A stretch of DNA of 64,000 nucleotides, taken from the NCBI RefSeq assembly GCF_025698945.1, contig NZ_JAILWM010000001.1, positions 764,617 to 828,616 on the forward strand. The letters are read 5' to 3'. Under the pieces are notes generated by a model. It saw only the letters and a list, made by a program, of their open reading frames with translations, made no database searches and was not told the DNA's origin. Made by a program: the position numbers and the translations under genes. Source of the DNA: Nitrosopumilus sp. Its GTDB lineage: Archaea > Thermoproteota > Nitrososphaeria > Nitrososphaerales > Nitrosopumilaceae. This document shows, in pieces, positions 46,851 to 55,284 of this stretch (positions are counted from its first letter, which is position 1; the number at the start of each line of letters is the position of its first letter).

Positions 46851-46928
46851 TCAAATTAAAACAAGTAAAATAGACAAGGCAACAACAATTACAAAACCTC
46901 CAATCAAAGCAATTTTAGGATTATCCAT
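46851..46928 (-). CDS. 25-residue membrane micropeptide
   Basis: The ATG at 46928 is two bases after the TAA stop of the upstream minus-strand gene. It encodes MDNPKIALIGGFVIVVALSI plus LLVLI and a TGA stop. The whole peptide is one membrane helix with a short charged start. The tight spacing suggests translational coupling; conservation in relatives is needed to be sure. Confidence 0.35.
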   Translation of the reverse strand: MDNPKIALIGGFVIVVALSILLVLI

Positions 46929-46930
46929 TT

Positions 46931-47482
46931 TTATTTTCTATTTTTTAGAATAATTATCAACAATATTGCAGCAATAGTAATAACGATTGCAGTTACTAGC
47001 CATGCAGTAGAGTCAATTATTTCTGCATCATTTTTTATTGAATTTTCAGGTTCAGTAACATCATTTTCAGAAACATCATCCATCTCATTAAGAATAGTAG
47101 TACCAAATATTGCTAGTGTATGATTACCAATACCTGTAAAATTCATAGTCACAAAAGAAATCTTATCATTATTTCGAACTTTTGGAAAAAGTTCTTGATC
47201 ATTTAGGAAAAAAGTAAAATTTCCACTCAAAAGCCCTCTAGGAATTTGAATGTCTGCTAAACTTTTTTCCAATCCACTGTTAATGTAAAGAGTAAGTTTC
47301 TTTTGTTCTGCATTAAAATCATATTTTGTAATATCAAAATTTGAAACAGTTTCTATTTCAAAAGAATGTCCACCAACATCAACATCTAAGCGATTAACCA
47401 AGCCAGTACTATCAGATAAAAGTTGAGCATAAACTGGAGTGATTGTAAATAATACTAGAAAAACTAAAAAGATAATTTTCAA
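46931..47482 (-). CDS. Secreted protein with C-terminal membrane anchor
   Basis: The 183-residue protein starts with TTG immediately after the L15e stop. It has a signal peptide (MKIIFLVFLVLFTITPVYA), a beta-rich external part of about 120 residues and a C-terminal helix (AWLVTAIVITIAAILLIIIL) with a basic end. The external region resembles in layout the PEFG-CTERM protein at 36943-37539 but lacks PEFG. Function unknown. Confidence 0.68.
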   Translation of the reverse strand: MKIIFLVFLVLFTITPVYAQLLSDSTGLVNRLDVDVGGHSFEIETVSNFDITKYDFNAEQKKLTLYINSGLEKSLADIQIPRGLLSGNFTFFLNDQELFPKVRNNDKISFVTMNFTGIGNHTLAIFGTTILNEMDDVSENDVTEPENSIKNDAEIIDSTAWLVTAIVITIAAILLIIILKNRK

Positions 47483-47947
47483 TTATGCTGTATGAGATAT
47501 TCGATTGTTTATTTCTTTATCTTGTGCAATTCTTGGATGAACGGGATCTGCCAAGATTACTTCAAACCAATAATGCATTCCATCTTTATAGATAAAGTAA
47601 GAACCCAAAAGTTTCAAATTTGGATATCGTTCAAGAACTCTTCTTTCTGCAACGGTTTTCATATCATCATCTGCTTTAATTCTTGTAACACCAAGATGTT
47701 TTGGTCTTCTACCACCAGTAGGTCTTTGTTTTCTCATACCCCCAGTTCCAACTCTCATCCTAACAACTATGATTCCTTGTTTTGCCTTGTATCCTAATCG
47801 TCTTGCTCTCTCTAATCTACTAGGTTTTGCAATACGGGTAACTGCACTTTGTTTACGCCATCCAACTACACGCTCACGTAGTTCAGGTGCATTTTCTTTC
47901 CAAAGTCCGATCCACATCTTGTCTTGATGACTAGGCATATCGGGCAT
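47483..47947 (-). CDS. rpl15e: Ribosomal protein L15e
   Basis: The 154-residue large-subunit protein has 'MWIGLWKENAPELRERVVGWRKQ', 'ARRLGYKAKQGIIVVRMRVGTGGMRKQRPTGGRRPKHLGV' (in two overlapping rRNA-binding stretches) and 'NLKLLGSYFIYKDGMHYWFEVILADP'. The frame opens at 47986; ATG 47947 (or 47938, giving MPSHQDKMW) fits the family start better. A palindrome lies about 50 bases upstream. Confidence 0.94.
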   Translation of the reverse strand: MPDMPSHQDKMWIGLWKENAPELRERVVGWRKQSAVTRIAKPSRLERARRLGYKAKQGIIVVRMRVGTGGMRKQRPTGGRRPKHLGVTRIKADDDMKTVAERRVLERYPNLKLLGSYFIYKDGMHYWFEVILADPVHPRIAQDKEINNRISHTA

Positions 47948-47997
47948 AGTTAAATCCCCTTTAATAACTGATTTTGTTGTTTTCAAAAATTAACAGG

Positions 47998-48021
47998 GTT
48001 AACTGGGTTAGCGCAGTTAAC
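47998..48021. promoter_or_regulatory. Inverted repeat upstream of the L15e gene
   Basis: GTTAACTG (47998-48005) and CAGTTAAC (48014-48021) form a perfect 8-bp dyad around an 8-base spacer. It lies 50-75 bases before the L15e start. Nearby are two smaller dyads, CCCT/AGGG and GTTAC/GTAAC (about 48051-48077). They may be operator sites or the end of the upstream surface-protein transcript. Confidence 0.4.
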
Positions 48022-48121
48022 TTTGAGAGACTTAAACCAGATAGTAAAAGCCCCTAATGAGGGTTACAGTAACTGTATCAAACTAAACTAAAATACCATG
48101 ATCTAGTTAAGATTTAAAAAA

Positions 48122-51100
48122 TTATGAGAAAATGTTGGTAGTTCCAGGAGTAATTGTTGTTGAGAAAACAAAGTCATTAAAGTTATCATTTGTGTCAAAT
48201 CCATCTGGAATACGTCCAATACTGCCATCAACTGTAGAAGAATCTGCGGGTGCTGGCTGACCTTCAGCAGTTGGAATATCAATAAATCCTTCATAACATA
48301 CTGTATCTAACACAGTTGAAGATGAATCTAACAATAAAACACAATCACCATCAGCACCATTTGGAATTGATAATGAATCTACAATAAAATCAACATTAGG
48401 GACAAGTGAATGACCAACTACAAAGTGTTCGCCAGCATTTACAGAACCAATGATAGTGGCAATTGTTGAACCTGCACTACCACTACTAGTAATTGTTTGA
48501 AGTGTAAATCCAGTTAAATCTATAGAAGCAAGACCATTGTTATAGATTTCAATGAATTCTAATTCATCAGCTCCTGGTTGATCATAATCTATCTCATTGA
48601 TTACTAAGGAAGAAGGTTCAGGTTCTACCACTAAAGGACATCCAAAGAAAGGATCAGAAAGAACTGAAAGAGGAGTCTCACTTGGTGGAAGCATTGTTAA
48701 TATCTCAAAACAGTAGGTATCATATTGCAAAGTTAATGGAAGTTGTGGATCTAGTCTATCAAACAGCAACAATGTTCCAAACTCGTCATATAGTTCAATG
48801 TTAAATGAAATAGTTCGTTGAATATTTTCATCTACAATAAATGGAGGAATATTACCAACAGAAATTCCAAATGTACCATCAGTTACTGCTGCACTGTTTC
48901 GTTCTCCAGCAGAAAAAGAGCTTCCAGTTTCATCATAGATGATTGTATCTAATATGATTTCACCATCAAATGTAGTAGGATCAATTCCTATACCATATGC
49001 TTCACTGGTTAGTTTGCCTTCAAGGAAAATTGGTGAAGAAGGAGTATCTCTTTGGAACAATTCAATATCAAATAATCGCAGACCCCCAGCATCAGATTCA
49101 AAACCAGGAGGGGCAAGTAAAGATGAATCAGAAGGAATTGTTACCAGTTGGCCATCAATAATAATCTCAAATACTAATGGAAACAAATGCATAGTTTGAT
49201 CAAATGGAACAATTTGTCCAATGTTTTCTATTGTGAGTAAGCCATCAACAACATTTGCTGCATGATTTTCAACCCATAATGGAGTTGGAGAACCCAATTC
49301 CAATGCACGTAATTCAATTGGAATTATTCCATTTGCTGGAAGCTGTGTGTTTACATCAAATAATGAGCCTTGAATTGTTGATGGAAATCTATCAGATAGT
49401 AATAAGCCCTCATCAATATTTCCATCACAGTTATTATCAACTCCATCAGATAATTCTGGTGCACCTGGGAAGATCAATGGATCTGCATCATCACAATCCA
49501 CATCTATTGTGAATCCATCATTGTCTCTATCAATGTCAGATGCACTATCTAAGACAAATGTATCAGAATTGTTACCAGGTTCTGAATCAGGAGTACTACT
49601 AGTCACAATAGCAGTGTTTGATATTTCATTTGGTTCAGAAAGCAAAGTAACAAAAATTTGGATATTCAATGATTCATTTTCAAATGGTCCTATGACATCA
49701 CATGTTATTATTGGCAGATTAGAAGCATCACAATTAACGGCATTTAATCCAGTAAAAGCTTCTATAGTGTTAAACTCAACTTCTGGAGGCAGAGTATCAA
49801 TTACTTGAACATTTTCTGCAGTTAATCCAAGATTGTCAACTGTAATTTCATACGCAAATTGTTCTCCGATGCTAAGTAATCCTTGTGGACCAACTTTAGT
49901 TAAAACCAAATCTGTCACAGGTACAAAGTCAACAAGCTGAAATGTTATAGAGTCAGAATTGTTTTCTTCAAATATTTCAGAAATGTGTTCTACTGAAGCA
50001 TTTTGTTGTAGTGTTGGAGAGTTGGATGCATCAAGTTGAAAATCATAGATTATTTGTATAGGAAAATCGGCATCTCCTCCAAGTGGAACAGTATCAATTG
50101 TACAAGATAATAATTGTAGTTCGAAACTACAGTTTATTCCCGGATTACTTAAAGAATCAGAAAGTAAGTTAGGTCCAATCAGAGTCAAATCATTTGGAAT
50201 AAAGGCCTGCATTACAGCATTTTGTGCAGGATTTGGTCCATGATTGTCAATTGAGAAATTAATTGGGAATACATCACCAGTTTGAATTGAGAGTGAATTT
50301 ACACTAAGTAGCATCTGCAATTCTGCTGCAAATGCATCATCGACTACACCATTACAGTTATTGTCAATTCCGTCTTGGATATCTTCAGTTCCTGGATTAA
50401 TTGTGGGATCAGTATCATCACAGTCTACATCAGATAGATATCCATCTTCATCATTATCGGTTTGAACAACTGTAATTTGAGAGGATGAAATATTATTATC
50501 AGTATTAGGATCTGAGATATCACTGCTGATTTGGACTGTGTTAATTACTACATCTGCAACATATTGATCAACTAGTACAAAGACAGATGTTGCTATTCCA
50601 TCTCCTGAAGCATCAAGTAATATTCCTGGAAGAGAACATGAAATAGTGTTTGGTTGTATTTCAGAATTTACATCACAAATAGTTGAAAGAGTAGATTCAG
50701 TAAATCCACTAAATGATGTTCCAAGTGGGAGTGTGTCAACTACAACAAAATTATCAACATCATCTGGTCCAAGATTAGCTATTGTAACTAAAAATTCAAC
50801 AGTATCACCTACTACAAATGGACCTTGAGAAATCAAGGTGTTAGTAACAACTAGATCAGCCTCAGAAACAGTTGGGATGCATTCTTGATCAACAATGAAT
50901 GCTGGGAATTGTTGTTGCAGTAAAAGTTGGTTTGAACACAACATTCCACTTGCTGCATTTTCACCAGGAGGTCCCTGAGGACCTACAGGTCCAATGGGGC
51001 CAACTGGTCCAGGTTCTCCATCAATTCCGGGTTCACCATCTACACCAGGTTCTCCATCAACTCCAGGTTGACCATCTATCCCATTACAGATAATCTCACT

Positions 51101-51667
51101 TGCCTGAATCTCTCCAGATTCTAGTTGATTATTTCTATCAGAATCAATACCAGCTCGGACTTCAATTCCTCCAGCTTCACAAATAGCTCCAGGAAGAATG
51201 CTAACTAAATCAATCAATGTTGAAAATCCAACAAATCCTTGTGGACCTGTCAAACCAATTGGGCCAATGGGTCCGATTGGACCTTGTGGACCTTGTGGAC
51301 CTTGTGGACCTTGTTCACCTTGTTCACCTTGTTCACCTTGTTCACCTTGTTCACCTTGTTCACCTTGTTCACCTTGTTCACCTTGTGGACCTGGAGGTCC
51401 TTGATCTCCACTAAAAGAACCTAAATTCAGCCAAAAATTATTTCCAGTTTTTTTGTAAATTACTAGATTATCAAGATTATTTGTGTCAATGTAAATGTCA
51501 TCCAGATTTCCAAGTTGGTTTGGAGGAGGTCCCTCACCTGTCAAAACTTTGTTGCTGTTTGCATTTGCGTTTCCATTGCCATTACTTTGCGCAAAAGCAT
51601 CTGTAAATCCAAATCCAGTTAAAAGTAAAACACCAAGTAACACTGATGCTATCTTTCCCCTTACCAT
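48122..51667 (-). CDS. Giant secreted surface protein: collagen-like, DUF11, MopE-type metal-binding and lamin-tail domains
   Basis: The 1181-residue protein has a signal peptide (residues 1-27) and a first collagen-like Gly-x-y tract (about 87-135, with eight GEQ triplets). A second tract with GEP triplets follows (about 195-238). Then come a DUF11 beta-sandwich (about 270-400), a MopE-like motif '[14 protein letters not shown]' with 'DGIDNNCNG', two more DUF11 units (about 450-705) and a second MopE-like motif (about 710-755). An unknown beta region leads to a lamin-tail domain starting '[14 protein letters not shown]' (about 1015-1130). No anchor helix is seen. ATG 51667 is chosen over TTG 51673. 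Confidence 0.85.
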   Translation of the reverse strand: MVRGKIASVLLGVLLLTGFGFTDAFAQSNGNGNANANSNKVLTGEGPPPNQLGNLDDIYIDTNNLDNLVIYKKTGNNFWLNLGSFSGDQGPPGPQGEQGEQGEQGEQGEQGEQGEQGEQGPQGPQGPQGPIGPIGPIGLTGPQGFVGFSTLIDLVSILPGAICEAGGIEVRAGIDSDRNNQLESGEIQASEIICNGIDGQPGVDGEPGVDGEPGIDGEPGPVGPIGPVGPQGPPGENAASGMLCSNQLLLQQQFPAFIVDQECIPTVSEADLVVTNTLISQGPFVVGDTVEFLVTIANLGPDDVDNFVVVDTLPLGTSFSGFTESTLSTICDVNSEIQPNTISCSLPGILLDASGDGIATSVFVLVDQYVADVVINTVQISSDISDPNTDNNISSSQITVVQTDNDEDGYLSDVDCDDTDPTINPGTEDIQDGIDNNCNGVVDDAFAAELQMLLSVNSLSIQTGDVFPINFSIDNHGPNPAQNAVMQAFIPNDLTLIGPNLLSDSLSNPGINCSFELQLLSCTIDTVPLGGDADFPIQIIYDFQLDASNSPTLQQNASVEHISEIFEENNSDSITFQLVDFVPVTDLVLTKVGPQGLLSIGEQFAYEITVDNLGLTAENVQVIDTLPPEVEFNTIEAFTGLNAVNCDASNLPIITCDVIGPFENESLNIQIFVTLLSEPNEISNTAIVTSSTPDSEPGNNSDTFVLDSASDIDRDNDGFTIDVDCDDADPLIFPGAPELSDGVDNNCDGNIDEGLLLSDRFPSTIQGSLFDVNTQLPANGIIPIELRALELGSPTPLWVENHAANVVDGLLTIENIGQIVPFDQTMHLFPLVFEIIIDGQLVTIPSDSSLLAPPGFESDAGGLRLFDIELFQRDTPSSPIFLEGKLTSEAYGIGIDPTTFDGEIILDTIIYDETGSSFSAGERNSAAVTDGTFGISVGNIPPFIVDENIQRTISFNIELYDEFGTLLLFDRLDPQLPLTLQYDTYCFEILTMLPPSETPLSVLSDPFFGCPLVVEPEPSSLVINEIDYDQPGADELEFIEIYNNGLASIDLTGFTLQTITSSGSAGSTIATIIGSVNAGEHFVVGHSLVPNVDFIVDSLSIPNGADGDCVLLLDSSSTVLDTVCYEGFIDIPTAEGQPAPADSSTVDGSIGRIPDGFDTNDNFNDFVFSTTITPGTTNIFS
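51314..51385. repeat. Eight tandem 9-base repeats in the collagen-like region
   Basis: TTCACCTTG (plus strand) is repeated eight times without a mismatch, encoding eight Gly-Glu-Gln triplets on the minus strand. Related GGACCTTG-type units continue on both sides. Perfect repeats of this kind change copy number easily. Confidence 0.95.
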
Positions 51668-51690
51668 ACCCAAAAGTACGATCTTATGAA

Positions 51691-51701
51691 ATTACTTAAA
51701 G
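51691..51701 (-). promoter_or_regulatory. TATA box of the collagen-like surface protein gene
   Basis: On the minus strand the region reads CATCTTTAAGTAATT, centred about 29 bases before ATG 51667. The same 15 bases occur at the same place before the neighbouring surface protein gene. The spacing indicates a leaderless transcript. Confidence 0.6.
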
Positions 51702-51815
51702 ATGATCTTGAAAATTTGAAATGTTACAAATAATTTATTTTGTATATAAATGAAAGTGGGGAGTGTTTAACCAATTTGACAAAACCCGATGGGAGTATCA
51801 TAGAAGATAAATTTG

Positions 51816-51851
51816 TCATTAAATAGTCAAAAATAACCACTTTCTAACTGT
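51816..51851 (-). promoter_or_regulatory. Shared upstream element, copy 1
   Basis: This 36-base block matches 53896-53931 at 31 of 36 positions by eye, in the same orientation. The core on the minus strand is ACAGTTAGAAAGTG. It lies about 150-185 bases before the collagen-like protein start. The rest of the 261-base gap (51668-51928) holds the TATA box and an AT-rich stretch, and a 5-bp dyad at 51905-51923. Confidence 0.6.
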
Positions 51852-51928
51852 GATCAACCATAAATCATAGAGAATTTGAATCTGTTTTTTTAATTTTGTA
51901 TTCCCTGACAAGTATTTCGTCAGTTTAG

Positions 51929-53827
51929 TTATTCAAGAGAATTGTAATTTTGACCACTGTCTATTACAGTAGTGTCGCTTTGATCATGAGGAACTCCAAC
52001 GTTTACTGTTCCCACACACATTCCACCAACACCATCAACAGCACTAAATGAGATTTCATAGACTCGGCCATCACCATTGCCATCACTTTGTGCTCTAACT
52101 TGAGCAGTGTTAGTTCCTACTCCACTACCATCGGCATTTCCATTGATGGGTTCATCTTGGGTAATTTCGGTGACAGTTATAGTTACATCATCACCATCAG
52201 GATCTGTGACACCAAGAATAAAGACTTCTGTCATTTTGTTATTTGCAGGCCATAATGAATTTACACTTGGTGTTGCAGAACTGCAAACTGGAGATTGATT
52301 ATCACAAACATCACCTAGTCCATCTCCATCAACATCAGATTGGTCAGGATTAAAAATAGCAGGGCAGTTATCAATCAAGTCATCAAACTCATCCCCATCT
52401 GCATCATTAGCATCATTACAAGCATCTCCTATGCCGTCTCCATCTGCATCAGATTGATCAGGATTTGTGAAATACACACAATTATCAACATCGTCTATTA
52501 TCCCATCAAGATCTGAATCAATTCCTTCACAAAAGTCTCCTCCAAATCCAGTATCACAAACACATTGCCCCAAACCTACATCAAAGTCTCCATTATCATT
52601 ACATAGTGCAAAACACATTGGAGCTTCGTTTATTATTCCATCACAATCATTGTCTATTCCATCACAAATTTCAGCGGTTGCCCCTTCAAATGGATTACAT
52701 GTATCTAACAATTCCCCATCATGGCATACCTCTAAACCAGTATTATCAGCACATGCACCTACACCACAAAAAGTTACAGAAGCAACATAATTCTCATCAA
52801 CATCGCCACTACAGTTGTTATCAATTCCGTCACAAATAGAATCTTCAGCACCTGGATTTATTGCAGAATCATTATCATCACAGTCAACATCTGCTGGGTA
52901 TCCGTCTCCATCATCATCTGGAGGTGGTGCTTCACAAACTATACAAATTGGAAATTGATCAGAATTACCAAAAAATACAAACGGATCATCACAGAATCCA
53001 TCAGAATTAGTATCAAAACATCCCTCATTGGGCTCATCAAAGTTATTCCAAGTGTTTCCACCAATTGGTGGGATTTGATTCCAAATATTGTTTCCAGTAG
53101 AATCACGAGCCTGTATTGCATTATCTATGAATGAATTATTGTGGACGCTGTTAAGAGATGATGAAGAATATAGTCCAACTCCCACATTGTTTGAGTCAAA
53201 TTCATTATTAGTTACAGAATTACCAGTTGCAGTGGCAGTGGCAATTCCGTTTTTGTTTGATTTGAAAAGATTTTCAGTCATCACATTATTATTAGATTTG
53301 TAAATCGATATTCCATCCAGTACATTTAATTCAAAAACATTCTGCAAAAACAAATTATTATCAGAGTCAACAAGACTTATTCCATTAGTCTGACTATTAG
53401 AAATGGTATTTCCTGAAATTGTATTTCCATTTGAGAAAGAACGGAGTTGTATATTTTCGCTATTATTTGAAAAGAAGTTATCAGAAATCACATTATTAGT
53501 TCCAAAATACAACTTTACTCCAAGATGAAAATCAGAGATAGTTGTGTCAGTAACAGTAATTCCATTTTTGCTGGAAATATCAATGCCAAAACCAGTCCCA
53601 TCTCCTGAAATTGAATGACCATCACCATCCAAAGTTATCCCATTTGCAGAAACTACAAAACATGTGCCAGATGTAGTGATATCAGAAATCACAACATAGG
53701 TTTCTCCTGCAACATTTAGAGTCTGACATGAAGAAACAGGGGTAAGTGCAAATGCATCATGTGATGTGCCAATTATTCCTAAAAATAAAACACCAAATAG
53801 TACAAAAAGAACTACTCTACTAACCAT
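51929..53827 (-). CDS. Secreted surface protein: NosD-like beta-helix, MopE-type and thrombospondin type 3 repeats
   Basis: The 632-residue protein has a signal peptide (MVSRVVLFVLFGVLFLGIIG) and a right-handed beta-helix of NosD/CASH type (about residues 35-260, with many 'N.i..N.f' turns). MopE-like motifs follow ('DVDCDDNDSAINPGAED', 'DGIDNDCDGIINEA'), then an EGF-like 'CVCDTGFGGDFCEG', thrombospondin type 3 Asp-rich calcium repeats ('DSDLDGIIDDVDNC', 'DADGDGIGDAC', about 434-510) and a C-terminal beta domain. No anchor is visible. It probably binds many calcium ions and acts outside the cell. Confidence 0.85.
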   Translation of the reverse strand: MVSRVVLFVLFGVLFLGIIGTSHDAFALTPVSSCQTLNVAGETYVVISDITTSGTCFVVSANGITLDGDGHSISGDGTGFGIDISSKNGITVTDTTISDFHLGVKLYFGTNNVISDNFFSNNSENIQLRSFSNGNTISGNTISNSQTNGISLVDSDNNLFLQNVFELNVLDGISIYKSNNNVMTENLFKSNKNGIATATATGNSVTNNEFDSNNVGVGLYSSSSLNSVHNNSFIDNAIQARDSTGNNIWNQIPPIGGNTWNNFDEPNEGCFDTNSDGFCDDPFVFFGNSDQFPICIVCEAPPPDDDGDGYPADVDCDDNDSAINPGAEDSICDGIDNNCSGDVDENYVASVTFCGVGACADNTGLEVCHDGELLDTCNPFEGATAEICDGIDNDCDGIINEAPMCFALCNDNGDFDVGLGQCVCDTGFGGDFCEGIDSDLDGIIDDVDNCVYFTNPDQSDADGDGIGDACNDANDADGDEFDDLIDNCPAIFNPDQSDVDGDGLGDVCDNQSPVCSSATPSVNSLWPANNKMTEVFILGVTDPDGDDVTITVTEITQDEPINGNADGSGVGTNTAQVRAQSDGNGDGRVYEISFSAVDGVGGMCVGTVNVGVPHDQSDTTVIDSGQNYNSLE

Positions 53828-53851
53828 GCCTAAAAATTATGACGTAGCAGA

Positions 53852-53862
53852 ATTACTTAAAG
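53852..53862 (-). promoter_or_regulatory. TATA box of the beta-helix surface protein gene
   Basis: The same minus-strand CATCTTTAAGTAATT as before the other surface protein gene, centred about 30 bases before ATG 53827. Confidence 0.6.
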
Positions 53863-53895
53863 ATGTTCTGAATCATTAGATGTTTTGGTACTAGA

Positions 53896-53931
53896 TCATT
53901 AAGAGGTCAAAAATAGTCACTTTCTAACTGT
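53896..53931 (-). promoter_or_regulatory. Shared upstream element, copy 2
   Basis: The partner of 51816-51851, here 69-104 bases before the beta-helix protein start. The rest of the gap to 54115 contains a small hairpin (GTGGGAT/ATCCAC, 53978-53997) but no gene that I can support. Confidence 0.6.
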
Positions 53932-54115
53932 AAATCGATTATTTGGAAAAAACCCTAACAAATCAAAATGTCCTTGAGTGGGATCTTCGCAATCCACACC
54001 TCAAAGAGTTTGTATCCACAGAAAACTCGATAATAAAGATGAGGCTCAAGTTCTTAAAAAGTATTCCTCATAATTGCTTTGAGATTTTTATTGAGTATTG
54101 CTGAGATTAAAAAAG

Positions 54116-54772
54116 ATGAATTCAAGAAATGCAGTTTTGCCCATAATTTTGATTCTAGGTTTAATTATCATTCCACCAGTATTTGCAGAACCTTCGGTCT
54201 CAATAATTATGGAAAAAACAACATACAGTTATTGTGAGAAATTATTCTATACGATAAAGGTGTCAGAGATAACAGGGGATCCCGCAATTATACATATTCG
54301 AGATGAATCAGGCAAAGGAAGCAGTGCAATTCCAATTCCAATAAGTGATTTTGAAAATCCCATTCCATCATTGATTGCTTTTCAAGAGGAAATATTTCCA
54401 CTAGGAAAATACTTCATTGATGTACAGTATTCAGGTTCAGAAACCACTGCAGAATTTACACTAATTGATTCAAATAAAATATGCATTCCTGAAGTTATAA
54501 AACCTATTTTAGCTAACTGGCTTAGTGGAAATATTTCTGATGGATTTTTAATGGATGCAATTCAAAAATATATCAGTACAGATATCATTGTAGTACCATT
54601 TGAGATTAACGAATCAAATGTTTATGATATTGAAATTCCAGAATGGGTCAAAAATGTAGGATATTGGTGGATTGAAGGTGATATTACAGATGATGATTTT
54701 TCTCAAGCATTTAATTATTTATTAGAAAGAAAAATTATTTCATCATCGAGTTTGTTCAATAATGAAATATGA
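54116..54772 (+). CDS. Secreted protein with IPxWVKN..WW..G.I.D.DF motif
   Basis: The 218-residue protein has a signal peptide (AVLPIILILGLIIIPPVFA), a beta-sandwich (about residues 25-120) and a C-terminal module 'IPEWVKNVGYWWIEGDITDD' plus 'DFSQAFNYLLERKII' (about 173-212). This motif recurs in many secreted thaumarchaeal proteins. A weaker copy ('ILANWLSGNISDGFLMDAIQ') precedes it, so the module is probably doubled. The frame opens at TTG 54098; ATG 54116 has a TATA-like stretch about 27 bases upstream. It overlaps the next gene by 4 bases. Confidence 0.7.
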   Translation: MNSRNAVLPIILILGLIIIPPVFAEPSVSIIMEKTTYSYCEKLFYTIKVSEITGDPAIIHIRDESGKGSSAIPIPISDFENPIPSLIAFQEEIFPLGKYFIDVQYSGSETTAEFTLIDSNKICIPEVIKPILANWLSGNISDGFLMDAIQKYISTDIIVVPFEINESNVYDIEIPEWVKNVGYWWIEGDITDDDFSQAFNYLLERKIISSSSLFNNEI

Positions 54773-55284
54773 ACAGACATACAATTATCACATCAATTGC
54801 AATAATAGTAATCATAATTGTATTTGGACATTCAGGATTTAGTATTTTAGGAGCTAATCAATTAGAATACAGATGGGATAATCCCGGAGATTTTTCTTTT
54901 TTTACAATGTCAAATCATGGGGAAATGGAATTTTGCAATACAATTCCATTTTGGGTTAGTTTCCAAAAATTTGAAATCACAACATTTTATGATGCAGAAA
55001 ATATCGGAGTATTTTCCATAGACCCAATGACCATCAACCCACTATCATCTGTTGTTAAAAAAGGAGTTTTTTCATCAAGTGAACTATCTGCTACTCAACA
55101 TATTTTCATGACGCTTGATTTTGAGTTTGATGGTGGAGATATTAGACTAGATCCAAATAAGCTAATTGTTGTGATTAGGACAGACACACCAATTATAGGC
55201 ATAATTCCATACTCAACTACAACTCAAATTTCAGGATTTGATTTTGATAAAACTATGAATGCTGAAGATTTAACTTGTGATTAA
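54769..55284 (+). CDS. Signal-anchored protein of unknown function
   Basis: The 171-residue protein starts at an ATG overlapping the upstream stop (ATGA). It has an N-terminal helix (IITSIAIIVIIIVFGHSGFS) and an external beta-rich domain with two Cys (EFCNTI, DLTCD at the end). No family is recognised. It is translationally coupled to the IPxWVKN protein, suggesting a two-component surface unit. Its stop interlocks with the convergent gene (TTAA). Confidence 0.65.
   Translation: MNRHTIITSIAIIVIIIVFGHSGFSILGANQLEYRWDNPGDFSFFTMSNHGEMEFCNTIPFWVSFQKFEITTFYDAENIGVFSIDPMTINPLSSVVKKGVFSSSELSATQHIFMTLDFEFDGGDIRLDPNKLIVVIRTDTPIIGIIPYSTTTQISGFDFDKTMNAEDLTCD

Noticed and set aside
47948..47986. Upstream extension of L15e
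   Set aside because: Thirteen extra residues do not match the family; the ATG at 47947 does.
51198..51424. Several open plus-strand frames across the collagen-like region
   Set aside because: They are shadows of the 9-base repeat in the real minus-strand gene; the predicted proteins are pure repeat (CSP, LVH, FTL).
51905..51923. CTGAC/GTCAG hairpin after the beta-helix protein gene as an intrinsic terminator
   Set aside because: The stem is only 5 bp and no U tract follows on the minus strand.
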